Shown: in pieces, positions 32,590 to 44,700 of the stretch
Numbering within the stretch: the stretch's first letter is position 1
How the letters are laid out: each line of letters opens with the position of its first letter
Source: Turbatrix aceti
Taxonomy: Eukaryota; Nematoda; Chromadorea; Rhabditida; Panagrolaimidae
Reading direction: 5' to 3'
DNA: 64,000 nt
Assembly: GCA_963969345.1 (NCBI GenBank)
Contig: OZ017768.1
Span: forward strand, 4,984,718 to 5,048,717
Translations under genes and position numbers: made by a program
Notes under the pieces: generated by a model
What the model was told of the DNA's origin: nothing
Seen by the model: the letters and a program-made list of their open reading frames with translations, nothing else
Database searches by the model: none

Positions 32590-34665
32590 ATGAAAACGGG
32601 TGCCAGCGATGCCGAGATCGCCAAAACTCCGCCGATGGCACCCTCCCTGTGGAGTTTCAAGTCCCGACGCCTGATCGTGGGTGAGTTCAAGTACATACAT
32701 TTTTTTGCACCCCTCACCTGCTTTTTTATTTAGCCTTGCTAATGATGGTGGCTGTGTACTGCGGAATCTCGTCAAAAACGCACATGGGCGTTGCGATGGT
32801 CTGCATGGTGAACGCTTCTGCCATCCACCGGCAGAAACCAATTGTCAGAAGCTCTGCGTCGGAGAGGGATGATTTTTGTGCTCGGCAGGTGTCCAGCGCT
32901 GTTTCAAACTCAAAGGAATTGGGAAACGATGCTGGGTACAAGGTTGGTAAAACCCAGACTTTCACATCAACGGACCGATTTTTTGTTGGTTTGATCAAAA
33001 ATTTGTACTGCAAAATTTGGACTCTCGATCAAAAATTTTGTACTACAAAAAATAGTAAAAACCGTAAAAAAACAATTTCTAAAAATTTTAATTGAAAGAA
33101 AAATGCCATAAGTAAAAAAATAATTTAAAAAAAAATTAGAAATGCAAAAAAAGAAAGTTTAGCTTTTTTTACACGATTTTCGAATTTTTATCAAATTTAT
33201 CAAGAAATAGATAATTTTTTTTTAAAAACACTGCTGAAGCTCATTGATTTAGGGAACATTTGTCTGGTCCCCCGAACAGCAGTCCGTGATCTTTGGAGGC
33301 TCTTTTTACGGCTCCCTGCTCATCATGTTCTTTTCTGGCTACGCGATCAGCAAGATGAGTCCCAAACTCGCCGTGTTCGGTAGCGTTCTCGGATTTTCCG
33401 CGACCATGGCGCTGAGTCCTGTGGCCGCAAATCTTTCCCACATTGCCTTGGTCATCGTCAGAGTGTTCGGAGGAGTGTTCGAGGTGCGAATTGCATTTTT
33501 AATATTTTTTTGTTGTTTTTTCACATTTGTGTTTTCCAGACTTTTTCATCTGTCGCCCTCGCCGCCATCGTCCCCCGATGGTTCCCAGTAACCGAGAGAA
33601 GCACCGTAGCCGGCATCTACACCTCTGGCTACCAGCTGGCGACGTCCCTAGGCGTTTTCGTGGCTTCCAACCTCTGTAGGATCGACCTCTTTGGCGGGTG
33701 GCCTTTAATATTCTACCTCGCGGCCGCAATTGGTCTTATTTGGGCAGCTACCTGGTGGCTGGTTTTCGAGGATTCTCCTGCCGACAGTCTTCTGCTGTTT
33801 TCGGAGGAAAAGACCTACCTGCAAGCCGCAAACCACGCGCAAGGCTTGGCAACTGAACGGCCTCCCGTGCCGTGGAAGTCCATGTTCCGGTCCATCCCGC
33901 TGTGGGCCGTCGTTTTCGCCCACATCCCGATCGTCCTTGGAAACACTATTTTTAACATTTACCTGCCGAGCTACGCGAGAGACGTGCTCGCGTTGAATTT
34001 GAAGGAAAACGGCATGTTCACAGCTTTTCCCTTTGCCCTGCAGTTTTTCAGCAAGAACGCTCTCGGCATTTTGGCTGATCACCTGAAGAAGAGGGGCATT
34101 TTGTCCCCGACAGCCAGCTGCAAGGTTTTTCACGCTCTCAGTATGATTTTTTTTTGCGTTGACCGAACATTAATTTATTCTGAGTTTCAGTGTGCTTTGG
34201 CATAATTGTCACCTTCGTCAGCCTGGCGCTCTACGTAGACTGCACCCGAATTACAGCGGCCTTGGTCATTTTGAGTTTCTACGGTTTCTGTTACGGCGCT
34301 ATCGTTCCGGGAATCACAACGTGCTTTCTCTCGTTGGCACCTGCTTTTTCCGGCACAGTTGCCTCATTTGTACTCGCCGCGGTTGGCCTCGGTGCAGCAG
34401 CCGGCCCCACAGTGGCGGGTTTCTTCATCCGGCACGCGACTCCGGATGAGTACGCTACTGTTTTTCTGCTCATCGCCGCGTTCAACGTCGTCGGAGGCGC
34501 TGTTTTTATTTTTTTGGGCGACGGTTCGTCAATTTTAAAATTTTAAAAATTATGCATTATTTTTTTAAATGCGTTTTACGTTTTTCGTTTTACGTTTTTT
34601 TTGTTTTTTCAGCATCAGTTCAACCGTGGGCTACCGTCTCCACTTCCGAAAAAGTAGATGTGTGA
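32590..34665 (+). CDS. SLC17-like MFS anion transporter, copy B
   Basis: Exons 32590-32680, 32734-32942, 33253-33483, 33540-34140, 34191-34523 and 34613-34665; 505 residues. Tandem paralogue of copy A, 443 bp downstream, with the same fold: ALLMMVAVYCGISSKTHMG, GTFVWSPEQQSVIFGG, IVPRWFPVTERSTVAG, GYQLATSLGVF, and C-terminal SVQPWA. The TM2-TM3 loop motif A reads YAISKMSPK, without the Asp and Gly of GYLADRFGPK in copy A, which may alter gating. It has an intron at 33484-33539 that copy A lacks, and lacks copy A's 501-bp intron. The last coding exon is short and the tail differs from copy A. Confidence 0.9.
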
Positions 34666-35930
34666 TTACTCATTTGCCTTTAACGGCACTTGTATCTCCG
34701 TTCTCACTTACACATAAAAAACGACACTCCGTACTCCTTCCTGCGCGCAGTCTTTTTCGCTTACGTCACATTTCTTCATGCAAGCCGCCGTGGGGGGTGA
34801 TAAAGTACTCCAGGTCGCAACAACTAACTGTACATCCCGATTCTTGGTCCATGCAATTGTTTGTATTGAGCAGCACAATGAAACCCACACCAATAAATAT
34901 TTAGATAGTTTGCCACTGCGCCACCGGGATCGTAATGTCCCTCAAGTGCAATTGAAAAACCCTTTTTTTTCTACTGTAAATACGAAGGGACAAAATTTTT
35001 CAAATGCGCGCAGGAGCAGGAGCAACATGACGCGTCTCGTTCTGTCTCGACGACAACTCTCCGGATGAATGGACGAGATTTGCAACAAAAAAAAGGTTGC
35101 AAAAAGGAACAGGATAGCCAGAAGCGGATGCAAAGCAACGCTGCATCCATCAAAACAAATCTATGTACCTACTTCTCGCGCTGAAAATCCATGGGCCATG
35201 TTTACCCGGTTTTTTGCACTACTCAGAGTCAGTCAAGAGCTTACCGTTCAGAACAAAGCGACAAAATCGCTGTCATTACCTTATGCGACACTTTTTCGAA
35301 TAATGATGAAAAAATAATTGAAACAGTCGTTAAACGAGGATTTGACCAGTTTTGGTTGTAAAGCCATTTTTATCCAATGCTCAGACTTGTAGCTGGTTCG
35401 AGAAAAAAGTTGTGTACTAATCAGAATCAGCAGAATGAGTACACCGGGGCAGAAAACAGACGCAGGAGCTACCGAGAGTCAACAAATGAGCAATCATCCT
35501 TCAACGATGATTCCGCGTCAAATTTCCGACGTACCTTTTCTATTCTTTTCTTTTCACTAGAAACGCAAAACCGGTGACCGAAGGGACACTGTACACCAAC
35601 TTTCTCCTGCTAATGTGATATCCCGCTTGCAGAGGGCCTTCCTAGGCCGATCCGTCAATTACGAGAGTTGTTTAACCGCTCTGCAGACAGACACAAAAAA
35701 GCGTGTGACGGTTTATCGTGTCCGCAGGAGGTTTGTTGCACTGCACACACTTGCAGGAGACCCTCTCTCTCTCTCTCTCGTTCTTCTGAATCATGGACTA
35801 GTCACATTTTTACCCGTGCGCTGAACCGGAAGACGACAACGTTCTTGGTCTATTTGTCCTCTCGGCTGAGATTAGGAAGCTTCACCCAGCCTCCGCCTCC
35901 GCCTTAACGATGGCGGACTGACCAGGATCA
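34666..35930. other. Intergenic between transporter B and the Cys/Gln-rich gene
   Basis: No gene seen. Contains a CT dinucleotide run (35762-35779) and ends in a TATA element for the next gene. Confidence 0.5.
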
Positions 35931-35937
35931 TATATAA
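35929..35937 (+). promoter_or_regulatory. TATA box
   Basis: CATATATAAGC about 60 bp before the ATG of the Cys/Gln-rich gene, the position expected for a highly expressed gene with a short 5' leader. Confidence 0.65.
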
Positions 35938-35990
35938 GCACTCGGACGATCCCACCGAGTCATCCAAGTCACTCATTCGTCTTCCAAGCC

Positions 35991-38372
35991 ATGCGGTACT
36001 CCTTTCTGCTTGCTACTTTCGCCATCGGCTTTTGCCTCGTCTCGGCGGTGAGTTTTCCGTCGATCACTGGTTCTGAGGCTGAATATTAACTCTATTATGC
36101 GTTTAGGATCCTCTGAAGGTCCGCGGACGTCGGCAGAACTGCGGAAGTCAGGGCTACTGCGGCAATTCGTGCTGCCAGAACACCCAGAGCACACAGACCT
36201 ACCAACAGGCCCAGCCCTGTCAGTGCCAGTCGCAGCAGCAGCAGCAGACTCCCTGCTGCGTCCAGCAGCAAGCCCTCCAGCAGCAGAACCCCCAGATGAC
36301 GTGTACCTGCATCCAGGTGAGATTTGCATTGCCCTTGACGGAATTTTGAAAAACTTTTACATCGACGTTACAGATCACAATCTCGACCAACGGTCAAGTT
36401 CAGCCTCAGTGCAGTTGCTCGCCTTCTACGTCCTCTTCGACGGCTAGCTACTCCAACACCAACAACAACTGCCAGAGCTTCAACCAGGCTTCCTGCCAGA
36501 CCAGTGAGTTTTGAATTTCTGTTTGAGACATTCTAACGTTTTTTCCGACTAACTTTAACCACCCTTATTGCACCCAATCACTCTAGCACAACAACAAAGC
36601 AACCCCTGTTGTACCCAACAGTACCAACCCGTTGCCACAACCACCCAGCAGCCCTCGTGCAACTGTAACGTCCAACAACAATCCCAACCCTCATGTTGCC
36701 AAACTCAGCAACAGCAACCCACCCAGATTCAGTCTAACAACTGCCAGAACTTCAACCAGGCTTCGTGCACGCCGTCTTCTACACAGTGTAAGTTCTACCC
36801 TGATTCTAACACCCGTGTTCCTAACCTAACCGATCCCCAATTATCACAGCTAATCCCTGTTGCACCTCTCAACAACAACAACCCCAACAACCTCAACAGT
36901 CTTGCACTTGCACCCCTACCACCACGCAAAACCCCTGCTGCCAGCCAGCGGCAACCCTAGCGCCAACAACTACCACCCCCCTGCCGACACCGGCCCCTTA
37001 CGTGCCCCAGGCCGATTGTTCTAATTCGTGCAACACTCAACAGAACCCCACATCTAACTGCCAATCTGAGCCTGCGTGCGAGCCTCAGACCAACACCGGT
37101 AGAATAGCGCCTAATTTAACCGTAGAACCTTCGATCATACCCCTCTTTTCAGCCTCCAACCCGTGCTGCAACCAGCAGAGCTCCAACACCGGATACACAA
37201 CGTACTCGTTCAGCATCACACCCCAACAGTCGCAGTCGACCTCCAACTGCCAGAACTACGATACATCCTCGTGCCAGCAGCAGTCTTCGTGCTGCCAAGC
37301 CCAGTCTGCGTGCCAGAGCTACGACTACAACCAGTGCAACACCCAGCAGACCCAGCAACAGTCGAACCCCTGCTGCCAGACCCAGTCTACCTGCCAGAAC
37401 TACGACTACAGCTCGTGCCAGCAACAATCTCCGTGCTGCAACCAGCAACAAACCTCGCAAATCAGCTACCAACAGCCCCAGCAGACCCAGTCAAACCCCT
37501 GCTGCCAGACCCAATCTACCTGCCAGAGCTACGACTACAACCAGTGCCAGCAGCCCCAGCAACAGCAGTCTAACCAGTGCTGCCAGACTCAGTCTACCTG
37601 CCAGAACTATGATTACAACTCGTGTGGATCGTCCAGCAACAACCAGCAGCTCCTAGCCACGGCCTACAACACCCCCGGCTACCTCCCCTCCGGCACCAGC
37701 ACCAGCTCCAACCAGTGCTGCCAGACGCAGTCCACGTGCCAGAGCTACGACTACAACCAATGCCAGCAGCCCCAGCAGACCCAGCAACAGTCGAACCCCT
37801 GCTGCCAGACTCAGTCTACCTGCCAGAACTACGACTACAACTCTTGTGGCACATCTACCGTACCTTCCTACCAGGCCCCGACCACCAGCAACTGCAACTG
37901 CCAATCCACCGTTACCCAGGCTCCGTCGTGCGGATGCCAGCAGACCCAGGCCGTCGTCCAGCAGACGCCTACCTGCTCGTGCCAGCAACAACAGCAACCC
38001 CAGCAGACGAACCAGTGCTGCCAGACCCAATCTACCTGCCAGAGCTACGACTACAACCAGTGCCAGCAGCCCCAGCAGCAGCAGTCTAGCCCGTGCTGCC
38101 AGACCCAGTCTACCTGCCAGAACTACGATTACAACCAGTGCGGCACCAGCACCCAGCAGAGCCCTTCCTGCTCGTGCGGTTACGGTAGCGGCAGCGGATC
38201 TCAGTACGGTAACATCGGCACTGGAGCTCAGTACGGCGGTATCGGCACCGGAGCTCAGTACAACCCTAGCAGCCAGTACGGCAACCAGGGCGGCAGCATC
38301 GGCACCGGAGCCCAGTTCGGCGGAAACCAGGGATACTCGCAGCTCCAGTACAACCCCGGCCTCCAGGGCTAA
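35991..38372 (+). CDS. Secreted Cys/Gln/Tyr-rich tandem-repeat protein
   Basis: Exons 35991-36047, 36107-36316, 36374-36503, 36587-36787, 36850-37098 and 37153-38372; 688 residues. Exon 1 is exactly a signal peptide (MRYSFLLATFAIGFCLVSA). The mature protein is Gln/Asn/Ser-rich with CC and CxC pairs. Early exons have NNCQ(S/N)FNQASC units; the last exon has eight CCQ(T/A)QS(T/A)CQ(N/S)YDYNxC units that largely alternate between a QSYDYNQC and a QNYDYNSC form. The C-terminus switches to Gly-rich IGTGAQYGG repeats. Composition predicts disulfide and possibly Tyr cross-linking and a prion-like, disordered chain: a cuticle, eggshell, silk or adhesive matrix protein is plausible but not shown. No family recognised. 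Confidence 0.85.
37240..38150 (+). repeat. Coding tandem repeat, 48-100 bp units
   Basis: Eight copies of a TGCTGCCAGACCCAGTC-like block followed by an AACTACGACTACAAC-like block, spaced by Gln-rich linkers of variable length. Near identity at DNA level points to recent unequal exchange or gene conversion. Confidence 0.85.
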
Positions 38373-38748
38373 GTGACGCACACAAAAAACATCACCATCG
38401 CCTCGTTTTCTCGTTTTGTTTGTAAAAAATGTTCATTAAGCATTCACACATGTTTGTAGAAAGAATGAAGATTGATTGTTCTCATGAAAAAAAGGCAACA
38501 GGAAGTGAGTGAAAAGGGTCCATGGACATTGGGCGAAGTGCAGCCAGCGTAAACTGGATTACCGCGCAAGTGCAAACATTTACAAGTTTTCTCGTTTTCT
38601 CGCTACAAAAACTTCGAGATGACAGTTAACAGCAAAAAAAAGAGAGTAAAAAGATTTGCAAATAGGAGCAAATTTTAGGAAAACACAAAAATGAGCGGAA
38701 AGGAAAATTGATCTTGTTTACGGTATCTTATTCGGTGAGAAGTAATAC
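38373..38748. other. 3' flank of Cys/Gln-rich gene
   Basis: AT-rich, no gene seen, runs into the assembly gap. Confidence 0.5.
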
Positions 38749-38948
38749 NNNNNNNNNNNNNNNNNNNNNNNNNNNNNNNNNNNNNNNNNNNNNNNNNNNN
38801 NNNNNNNNNNNNNNNNNNNNNNNNNNNNNNNNNNNNNNNNNNNNNNNNNNNNNNNNNNNNNNNNNNNNNNNNNNNNNNNNNNNNNNNNNNNNNNNNNNNN
38901 NNNNNNNNNNNNNNNNNNNNNNNNNNNNNNNNNNNNNNNNNNNNNNNN
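38749..38948. other. Assembly gap, 200 N
   Basis: A run of exactly 200 N, the style of a scaffold gap of unknown or estimated size. Sequence continuity across it cannot be assumed. Confidence 0.99.
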
Positions 38949-39009
38949 TACACACTTCAAATTCACGCTGGTCTTAAAGCGAATTTTTATTAGGTAAACT
39001 TTTTTTTCT

Positions 39010-40127
39010 TTATACATTTTTTATTACTTTTTCAAGTTCCGGATACGTTTCAGGTGGAGTGAACAAAATCATCAAAAAATGTGCATTACTGACAGGGTCA
39101 CCTGTACACACCCCGGCGGTCTCGACACGATTCAAAACAATTTGCCACGCTTTTTGAATCTGCCCGTGTCGTGCGAGATTCTCTATTTTGTCGCGATGAG
39201 GCTCTAGCACAGAAATGAGATTCTCCAGGTCGGGAGCCATGCATGCGGTGGAAAAAGCGTTGACAATGCTCGTAAACGAAGCTCGTAGCAAAGCTTGATC
39301 CTCGACGCTGAGCCCCCGGAACTTGCGAAGGAAAAACTGCTGCAACGCGAAAGTATCGCCGAGATTGGTCCACGCGTTGACCCGGGTGATTTCGTCGGAT
39401 CGGAGGCCGGCAGCGAGGGATTCTGTCAGGCGAATGGCCGCTTCGTGGCGGTCGATCCAGTCGACGACGTAGTCCGTCTCGGCGAGCGAGCAGACCCGGT
39501 GCACCTGAGTCATGAGCGTCGCCACGAGTCTGTCGATGCGCGAGATCGTGAGGTCGGCGTCGAGGCGCTCTCGCACGCTGGGGTCGGCACTGGAGACCGC
39601 CCGCACTTTTGCGAGGCAGTGCGACGTCTCGGTCGACACGAAAGGCGATTCGTGAAGGCGTTGGCTGTGCAGGGATGTGATCACCTGAAAAACAAGGGAT
39701 AATTGATATTTGGCGTTTTTCGGGAAACAATCAAGGCACAAAACTGGTAACAAAATCAGGAAAAATTTTTTTTCGATTTTTTAGGGAAATTTTTGCAAAA
39801 ATTGACCGAATTCTAAAATTTGAAAAAAATTGACCGAATTCTGAAATTTGAAAAAAAATTTCAATTTGAAAATTTGAAAAAAAATTCTATTTGCAAATGT
39901 GGAAAAAAAATTCATTTTGAAAATTTGAAAAAAAAATTTCAATTTGAAAATTTGAAAATTGATAAAAAAAAATTGGTCTGAAAAAAAATTATATGCATGA
40001 AAAAAAGCGTTCGAATTTTTCCCCAGATATTTTGGCCAAAGTTTTTTCGGAATTTTTGGTCTAATTTTATGCCATGACCAAAACTTACCATAAATACGCG
40101 GAGTACGATGCGCAGGTGGTGTGCCAT
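39010..40127 (-). CDS. Unrecognised 237-residue helical protein
   Basis: Exons 40089-40127 and 39010-39684 (minus), phase 0. The first exon, MAHHLRIVLRVFM, continues into VITSLHS and could be a short signal or targeting segment. The rest is predominantly helical, with DYVVDWIDRHEAAIRL, WTNLGDTFALQQFFLRKF and an acidic/hydrophobic end (PELEKVIKNV). I could not place it in a family. The 404-bp intron is filled with A/T-rich GAAAATTTGAAAAA-type repeats. The gene 240 bp upstream on the same strand (40368-40838) may share a transcript. The 3' end lies 60 bp from an assembly gap, but the stop is inside sequence. Confidence 0.6.
39750..39985. repeat. Simple AT-rich repeat in intron
   Basis: Irregular tandem copies of ATTTGAAAAAAA and TTGACCGAATTCT fill the intron. 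Confidence 0.7.
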
Positions 40128-40367
40128 GCGGGGTAGGCTACAATCTGTTGACTGGGTCTCATCCGGTCCATTACGTGCAGTTAGTTGTGCAACGAGCCAT
40201 CAGAAAGTGAAAGCCAGCCATCACGGACCATTTGTCAACCGGATTTCATCCATTCACGCCTGCGAACGAGCAGCTTCGACGTTTTGCAACAACGCGCGCG
40301 ACTATTACCACAATTACCGTCAAATCAGGCCATTTCGTGTTTTTCTGACCGCGCAAAAATAATTTAT

Positions 40368-40838
40368 TCACTGTATGCTATCAAAAACAGCTTCACAGAG
40401 ATATTGTTTTAAGCCTGAATGAGAAAACTGGGGCAAAGGAGTCAAAATGACGACTTCGGCCTCGACGCAGGTGCTCCGCATCTGTGCTTCGGCGTACTGG
40501 AGCATTCTGAGGGTGGCCAGAAGGTTTTCCTCGCTCCATTTGGTTCCACGCAGCTCAATAAACAGTCCGCCGACAATACCGGCTCCCAGGACAATATCAG
40601 CGACGGTTTTGGATATCAGAAGCCGCATTTTGCCTTCTGCGTAGACCAGCTGCAGGTTGGAGACGTAGTACCGCAGGTTGCGGCCTCTGACAACGTCGGG
40701 GGAGGGGGAGAGCTTCAGTGCGCTTTCGCGGAGCCAGAAGACCCGTCTGTCTGCTTCGAGGGCCGGGAAAACGCGTTCGAAGACCCAATCAACGATTGAC
40801 TGTTCCGGGGTGGTCGGCGGGTGCCTGACTATGCGCAT
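40368..40838 (-). CDS. Unrecognised 156-residue protein
   Basis: Single exon, ATG at 40838 (MRIVRHPPTTPEQ) 16 bases after a TGTAG acceptor-like site; the reading frame stays open further upstream but runs into repeat sequence. Contains SIVDWVFERVFPALEADRR, LRYYVSNLQLVYAEGKMRL and a hydrophobic VADIVLGAGIVGGLFIEL stretch. This last part could be a buried helix rather than a membrane segment. No signal peptide. The gene is followed after 240 bp by another minus-strand gene. No family recognised. Confidence 0.6.
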   Translation of the reverse strand: MRIVRHPPTTPEQSIVDWVFERVFPALEADRRVFWLRESALKLSPSPDVVRGRNLRYYVSNLQLVYAEGKMRLLISKTVADIVLGAGIVGGLFIELRGTKWSEENLLATLRMLQYAEAQMRSTCVEAEVVILTPLPQFSHSGLKQYLCEAVFDSIQ

Positions 40839-40869
40839 CGATGCTCGTGCCGCCGATCTACATAAAATG

Positions 40870-41240
40870 GAAAGTGTTAGGTGACGTTTAGGAAATTTTT
40901 CAAAAAACAAATTTGCCCAGATCGCCTGAAATGGTGTTTTTGCCATTTTTAACGATTTTTGGTCAGTTGTAGCCAAAAAACTACGGTATTTCCAAACTTA
41001 GGGTACAAATTGGTCGACAAAATTTTTGATAGAAAATCCGGGAAAATATAAAAATATAGGGTTTCACCTTAAAAAATGCCGAAACAAACGTTGTCATTGT
41101 ATTTTTCTTTTAAAAACAATTTTCGGCATTTTTTAAGGCGAAAACTATTTATTATATTTTTTCGGACTCTAAAAAATTTCGTCGATGAGCTACAGCATCC
41201 CATAATTCGACCAAAACGCGATTTCCGGAAATCTATTTTT
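40870..41240. mobile_element. Relative of the inverted-repeat element at 16615-17594
   Basis: GGTGACGTTTAGGAAAT, GCCATTTTTAACGATTTTTGG, AAACTACGGTATTTCCAAA and GGGTACAAATTGGTCGAC follow the same order as in the element at 17164-17280. The central ATGCCGAAA...TTTCGGCAT hairpin is also shared. Limits are approximate. Confidence 0.5.
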
Positions 41241-41727
41241 TACGGTAAAACGTAAAAAATGAAAAAAAATTCTTTTTTTTTTCATTTTTTTTCATTTTTT
41301 GGGGAATTTTTTTTAATTTTTTTTATTATTTTGTAAAAAATTTTCAATTCCACATTTTTTTTATTTTTTGGCGAAAAAAAATCACGAACAAATTCCAAAA
41401 CGTCTCTTGACACATTCTTGTCAAAATCCCGTCGCAACGCAGCCCCGAAGCATGCAAAGGCAAAACCCAGCCTGTGTTCACCTTCTGACATCGAATGCCA
41501 CATATTTCAGCGTAAAAAGCAATAAACGCACAACACAAATCAATCAAAAGAATACAACAATCATGGGTCTCTGCCAGTAACAAAAAAAAAGGTGAGGGGG
41601 ACGCACACTCAAAAAAAAAACAATAAGAGTAGCCATTGACGGCGACGCCACACCGCGTTAGGGGATGATAGATAGGGAAGAGACGAGGTGAAAACTCCAG
41701 GACAAAAAGAAAGGGGGGCTACTATTA

Positions 41728-44700
41728 TTAAGCGTCATCTGGAGCGTCGAGATCGCGGTAGGATTGCTGGTGACGACCAGCGCCGCCTCGGTCAAAGACA
41801 CGCGCGTTGCCGCGTCCGAAGGGACCGTTATTGCCGAAACGATTGAAGTTGCGTTCGGTGCCGATGATTCGTTCGCGAGGACGATCTCCGCTGCCGTTGC
41901 CGACATCGTTGCCGAAGGAGAAGGCTGCTGTCTTCGTCGGCGATCGGGCGTTGGTCTGAGGCTTGGGCTCCGGGTCCTGGGGTCGTTCGGGGTCGCTGAT
42001 GTAGTTGTTGAAGTAGACAGCGTTGTTCTGCTCCTGATCGAGGCGCTCTTGATGCTTCGACTTGAGATGCTTCTCGATGAATTCCGGGCCTTTGAATTTC
42101 TTGCCCGACAGAGGACACAGCCATTTGTCAGGCGCCACTTCAACCGTGTTTTCCTTGATGAATGCTTCCACGGCACTAAAAAAACGAAAACACTGTCACT
42201 GACATCCAAAAACAAGAAACAAAAGTTCAACTCACGCTTCAGGATCCTGTTTGCCGAGTTTTTCAAGTTCTTCTTCGCTCAGATGCTCCACTTTGAGGAT
42301 CGGATCAAAGAACGCGGTGAACTCGGTTATGTGCTTCTCGACGTTCGCCGTTGCCAACACCGGAACCCCGGCAACATTCTTCTCGGCATCATCACCCGGA
42401 GGAGGGCCGCGGATGTGGATCAGACTGATTCTGAAAAAAACAAAGAAATCTGTAAAACTTGTTTCCCGCACAAATTTTTTTAAAAAATTTTTAGGTCCCA
42501 TTACAAAAATGTGACTGATCTGTTCAAGATTTGGGTATTGCGCCCAGTTCGCGGTTTCAGAACTGCACGCGACCTTTAAATCCCGCCGCTTTCTGGCATT
42601 TTCGGCGCGCGTACAACATAGAGTCCGTACGAACTTCCTATTGCCAGTTGGAATTGAACCTTGTTCCCGCAACGAAGAACGCGGATTCTGTGATTTTCTG
42701 CGCCCTTCCCCTTTTGACCATGGGAACGTGAAAAAAAAGGACTTACCTATTGGGCATGTCGTCTTCGTTGGCGTACGTGTAGTGAGTGTAAAAGTCGAAC
42801 GAGTGTACTATCCGGAGGTACAGAATCATGCGATCGAGGCGCTGGAGAATTTCGTCGCTTCGCTCGAATGGCACTTTGGCAGCATCGGCGTTGCCTGTGT
42901 TCAGTTCCTCCATGATGTCGTCTTCGGGAGACGTCTCGTCGATGAGGTAATCCGTGATGTCGTTCAAAACTGGGTTCTTGCTGCGAACGATCGCAATCTC
43001 GAGATCCGAGGGAGGGGCTGAAATTTCGGGGATTTTTGGTAAAAATAAAAAAAAATAAAAAAATCGTATTTTTTGGTATTTTTACGATATTTTTTTCAAA
43101 TATAGCCTAAAAAACTTCAAAACGCGTACAAAATAGAAAAAAAAGAGACAAAAAACGCTAATCCGATGTTTTGAAAAAAATTGTTCAAAACCAAAAAAAA
43201 ATTTTTTTCATATTTTTACGACAGTTTTTAGTAAATTTGGCCTAAAACGACGTTCTAACGCCTGATTTGTTCAAAAAAATAAAGAAATCGGTGAATCAAA
43301 AAAGTTTGATTCAGAAAAAAACAATTTTCTATAAAAACTCCAATTTTTGGGGTACAAAACGCACCTGCATTCTCCTCGTCCTCAGCGTCGACAAAAAGGC
43401 CGGCCTTGTAGTCGAGAACGACGATGGTCTTGGCAGCAAGCTTGAGATCGTTCTGCGCGACCGACTTGTGAGCCGCGATGCCATCGACCCAGCGGACGCG
43501 TCTCCGGAGATCGCGATTGATCGAAGCCTGGAGGTCGACGTCGCCGACTCGGGATCCCTTGAGCGCCCAGAAGATTTCCTTGATGTTGACGTCGCGGCGG
43601 AAGGAAGCAAAGGCTTTGCGGCCGAAGCCTTCGCCGGGAGCGGGTTCCGTGAAGCCCAGACGCAGAAAGCCGGGGTGCTGTTTGCAGATCTGCATAAACG
43701 GATTTTTTTTAAAAACTTGTAATTATTTTTGGGGGAAAATTCGTGGAAACGTACGGTTTCGAGTTCCTCGACCGAAACCGAGGCTGGAACATTACGGAAT
43801 CGAATGCTTGTGGTCTTGTGCAACGATTGCTTGCTTTTACTCGTCCCAGATGTGCCATTGCCGTTTTCCTCAATGCTCTTGGCTATGGTCGTCAGCCTTT
43901 TCAAATCGGTCAAAGCCTCGTCGACAATTTGCTCGGTACGGACACTCTCAATGTCCTCGTCGGTACCGTTTTCCAATTTAACAATAGCTTAAAAAGCAGA
44001 ACCAACATTAGTACTCTACTCTCTTCACGCGAAGAGTTTAAATTAAATTACCAATATCTAGAAGTCGAATAACATTCTCCGTATTAGTGTAATCCAGGTT
44101 CAAATCAATATCACTGGATTCGACGAGTGCTTGGAATACTTCGAGCCTCTTATCCACAACGGATTTTAGGTGCTCTTTCCGGGCCTCAAACTTACCGGGA
44201 AAGTACCGCAGCTGGAACCACTGCTCGTCTTTGTGGGCCTCAAAGAAGCGCAATGCGGCCTCCTTAATGTAATTAATCTTGTATTCCTGGTACTTTTTGA
44301 TGGCCTCGGCGTTATCCGTGATCTGTTCGTCCTGCGTCATTAAAAACTTGCGGAATGTCATCAGAGGAGCGACAGCGTTCTGATTTGTCGTATTGTTGAA
44401 CTCCGGCTCGAACGTGTCACTCGCGCCACTGAAAAAAAAACAAAAAACTCAGTAGAAATTGGCGAAAAGGGTAAAACTCACTCAAAACGCGGTCTTTTCG
44501 GTCCCGCACCGTTGAAATCCTGATCATCTCGTCGAGGACCACGCTTGAATTGGCCTCCAAAATTGTTGTAATCCCTGCGATTGCCACCGGAACTGAAATG
44601 GACGATTCAAGATCGTTTGATGCACAAAAGCGCGAAAAACAAAGCAACTTACAAGTCTTCCCGACGAGAAGGACGATCCCGTTGCTGCGTAAATCTGTCC

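Noticed and set aside
37149..38381. Long antisense and alternate-frame ORFs over the Cys/Gln repeat
   Set aside because: Triplet-biased repeat sequence leaves several frames open; only the frame starting from the signal-peptide exon is coherent.
38675..39017. ORFs spanning the N run
   Set aside because: They are artefacts of translating unknown bases.
41764..42483. 239-codon plus-strand ORF
   Set aside because: Antisense to the last SRRT exons, whose conserved protein sequence explains the open frame.
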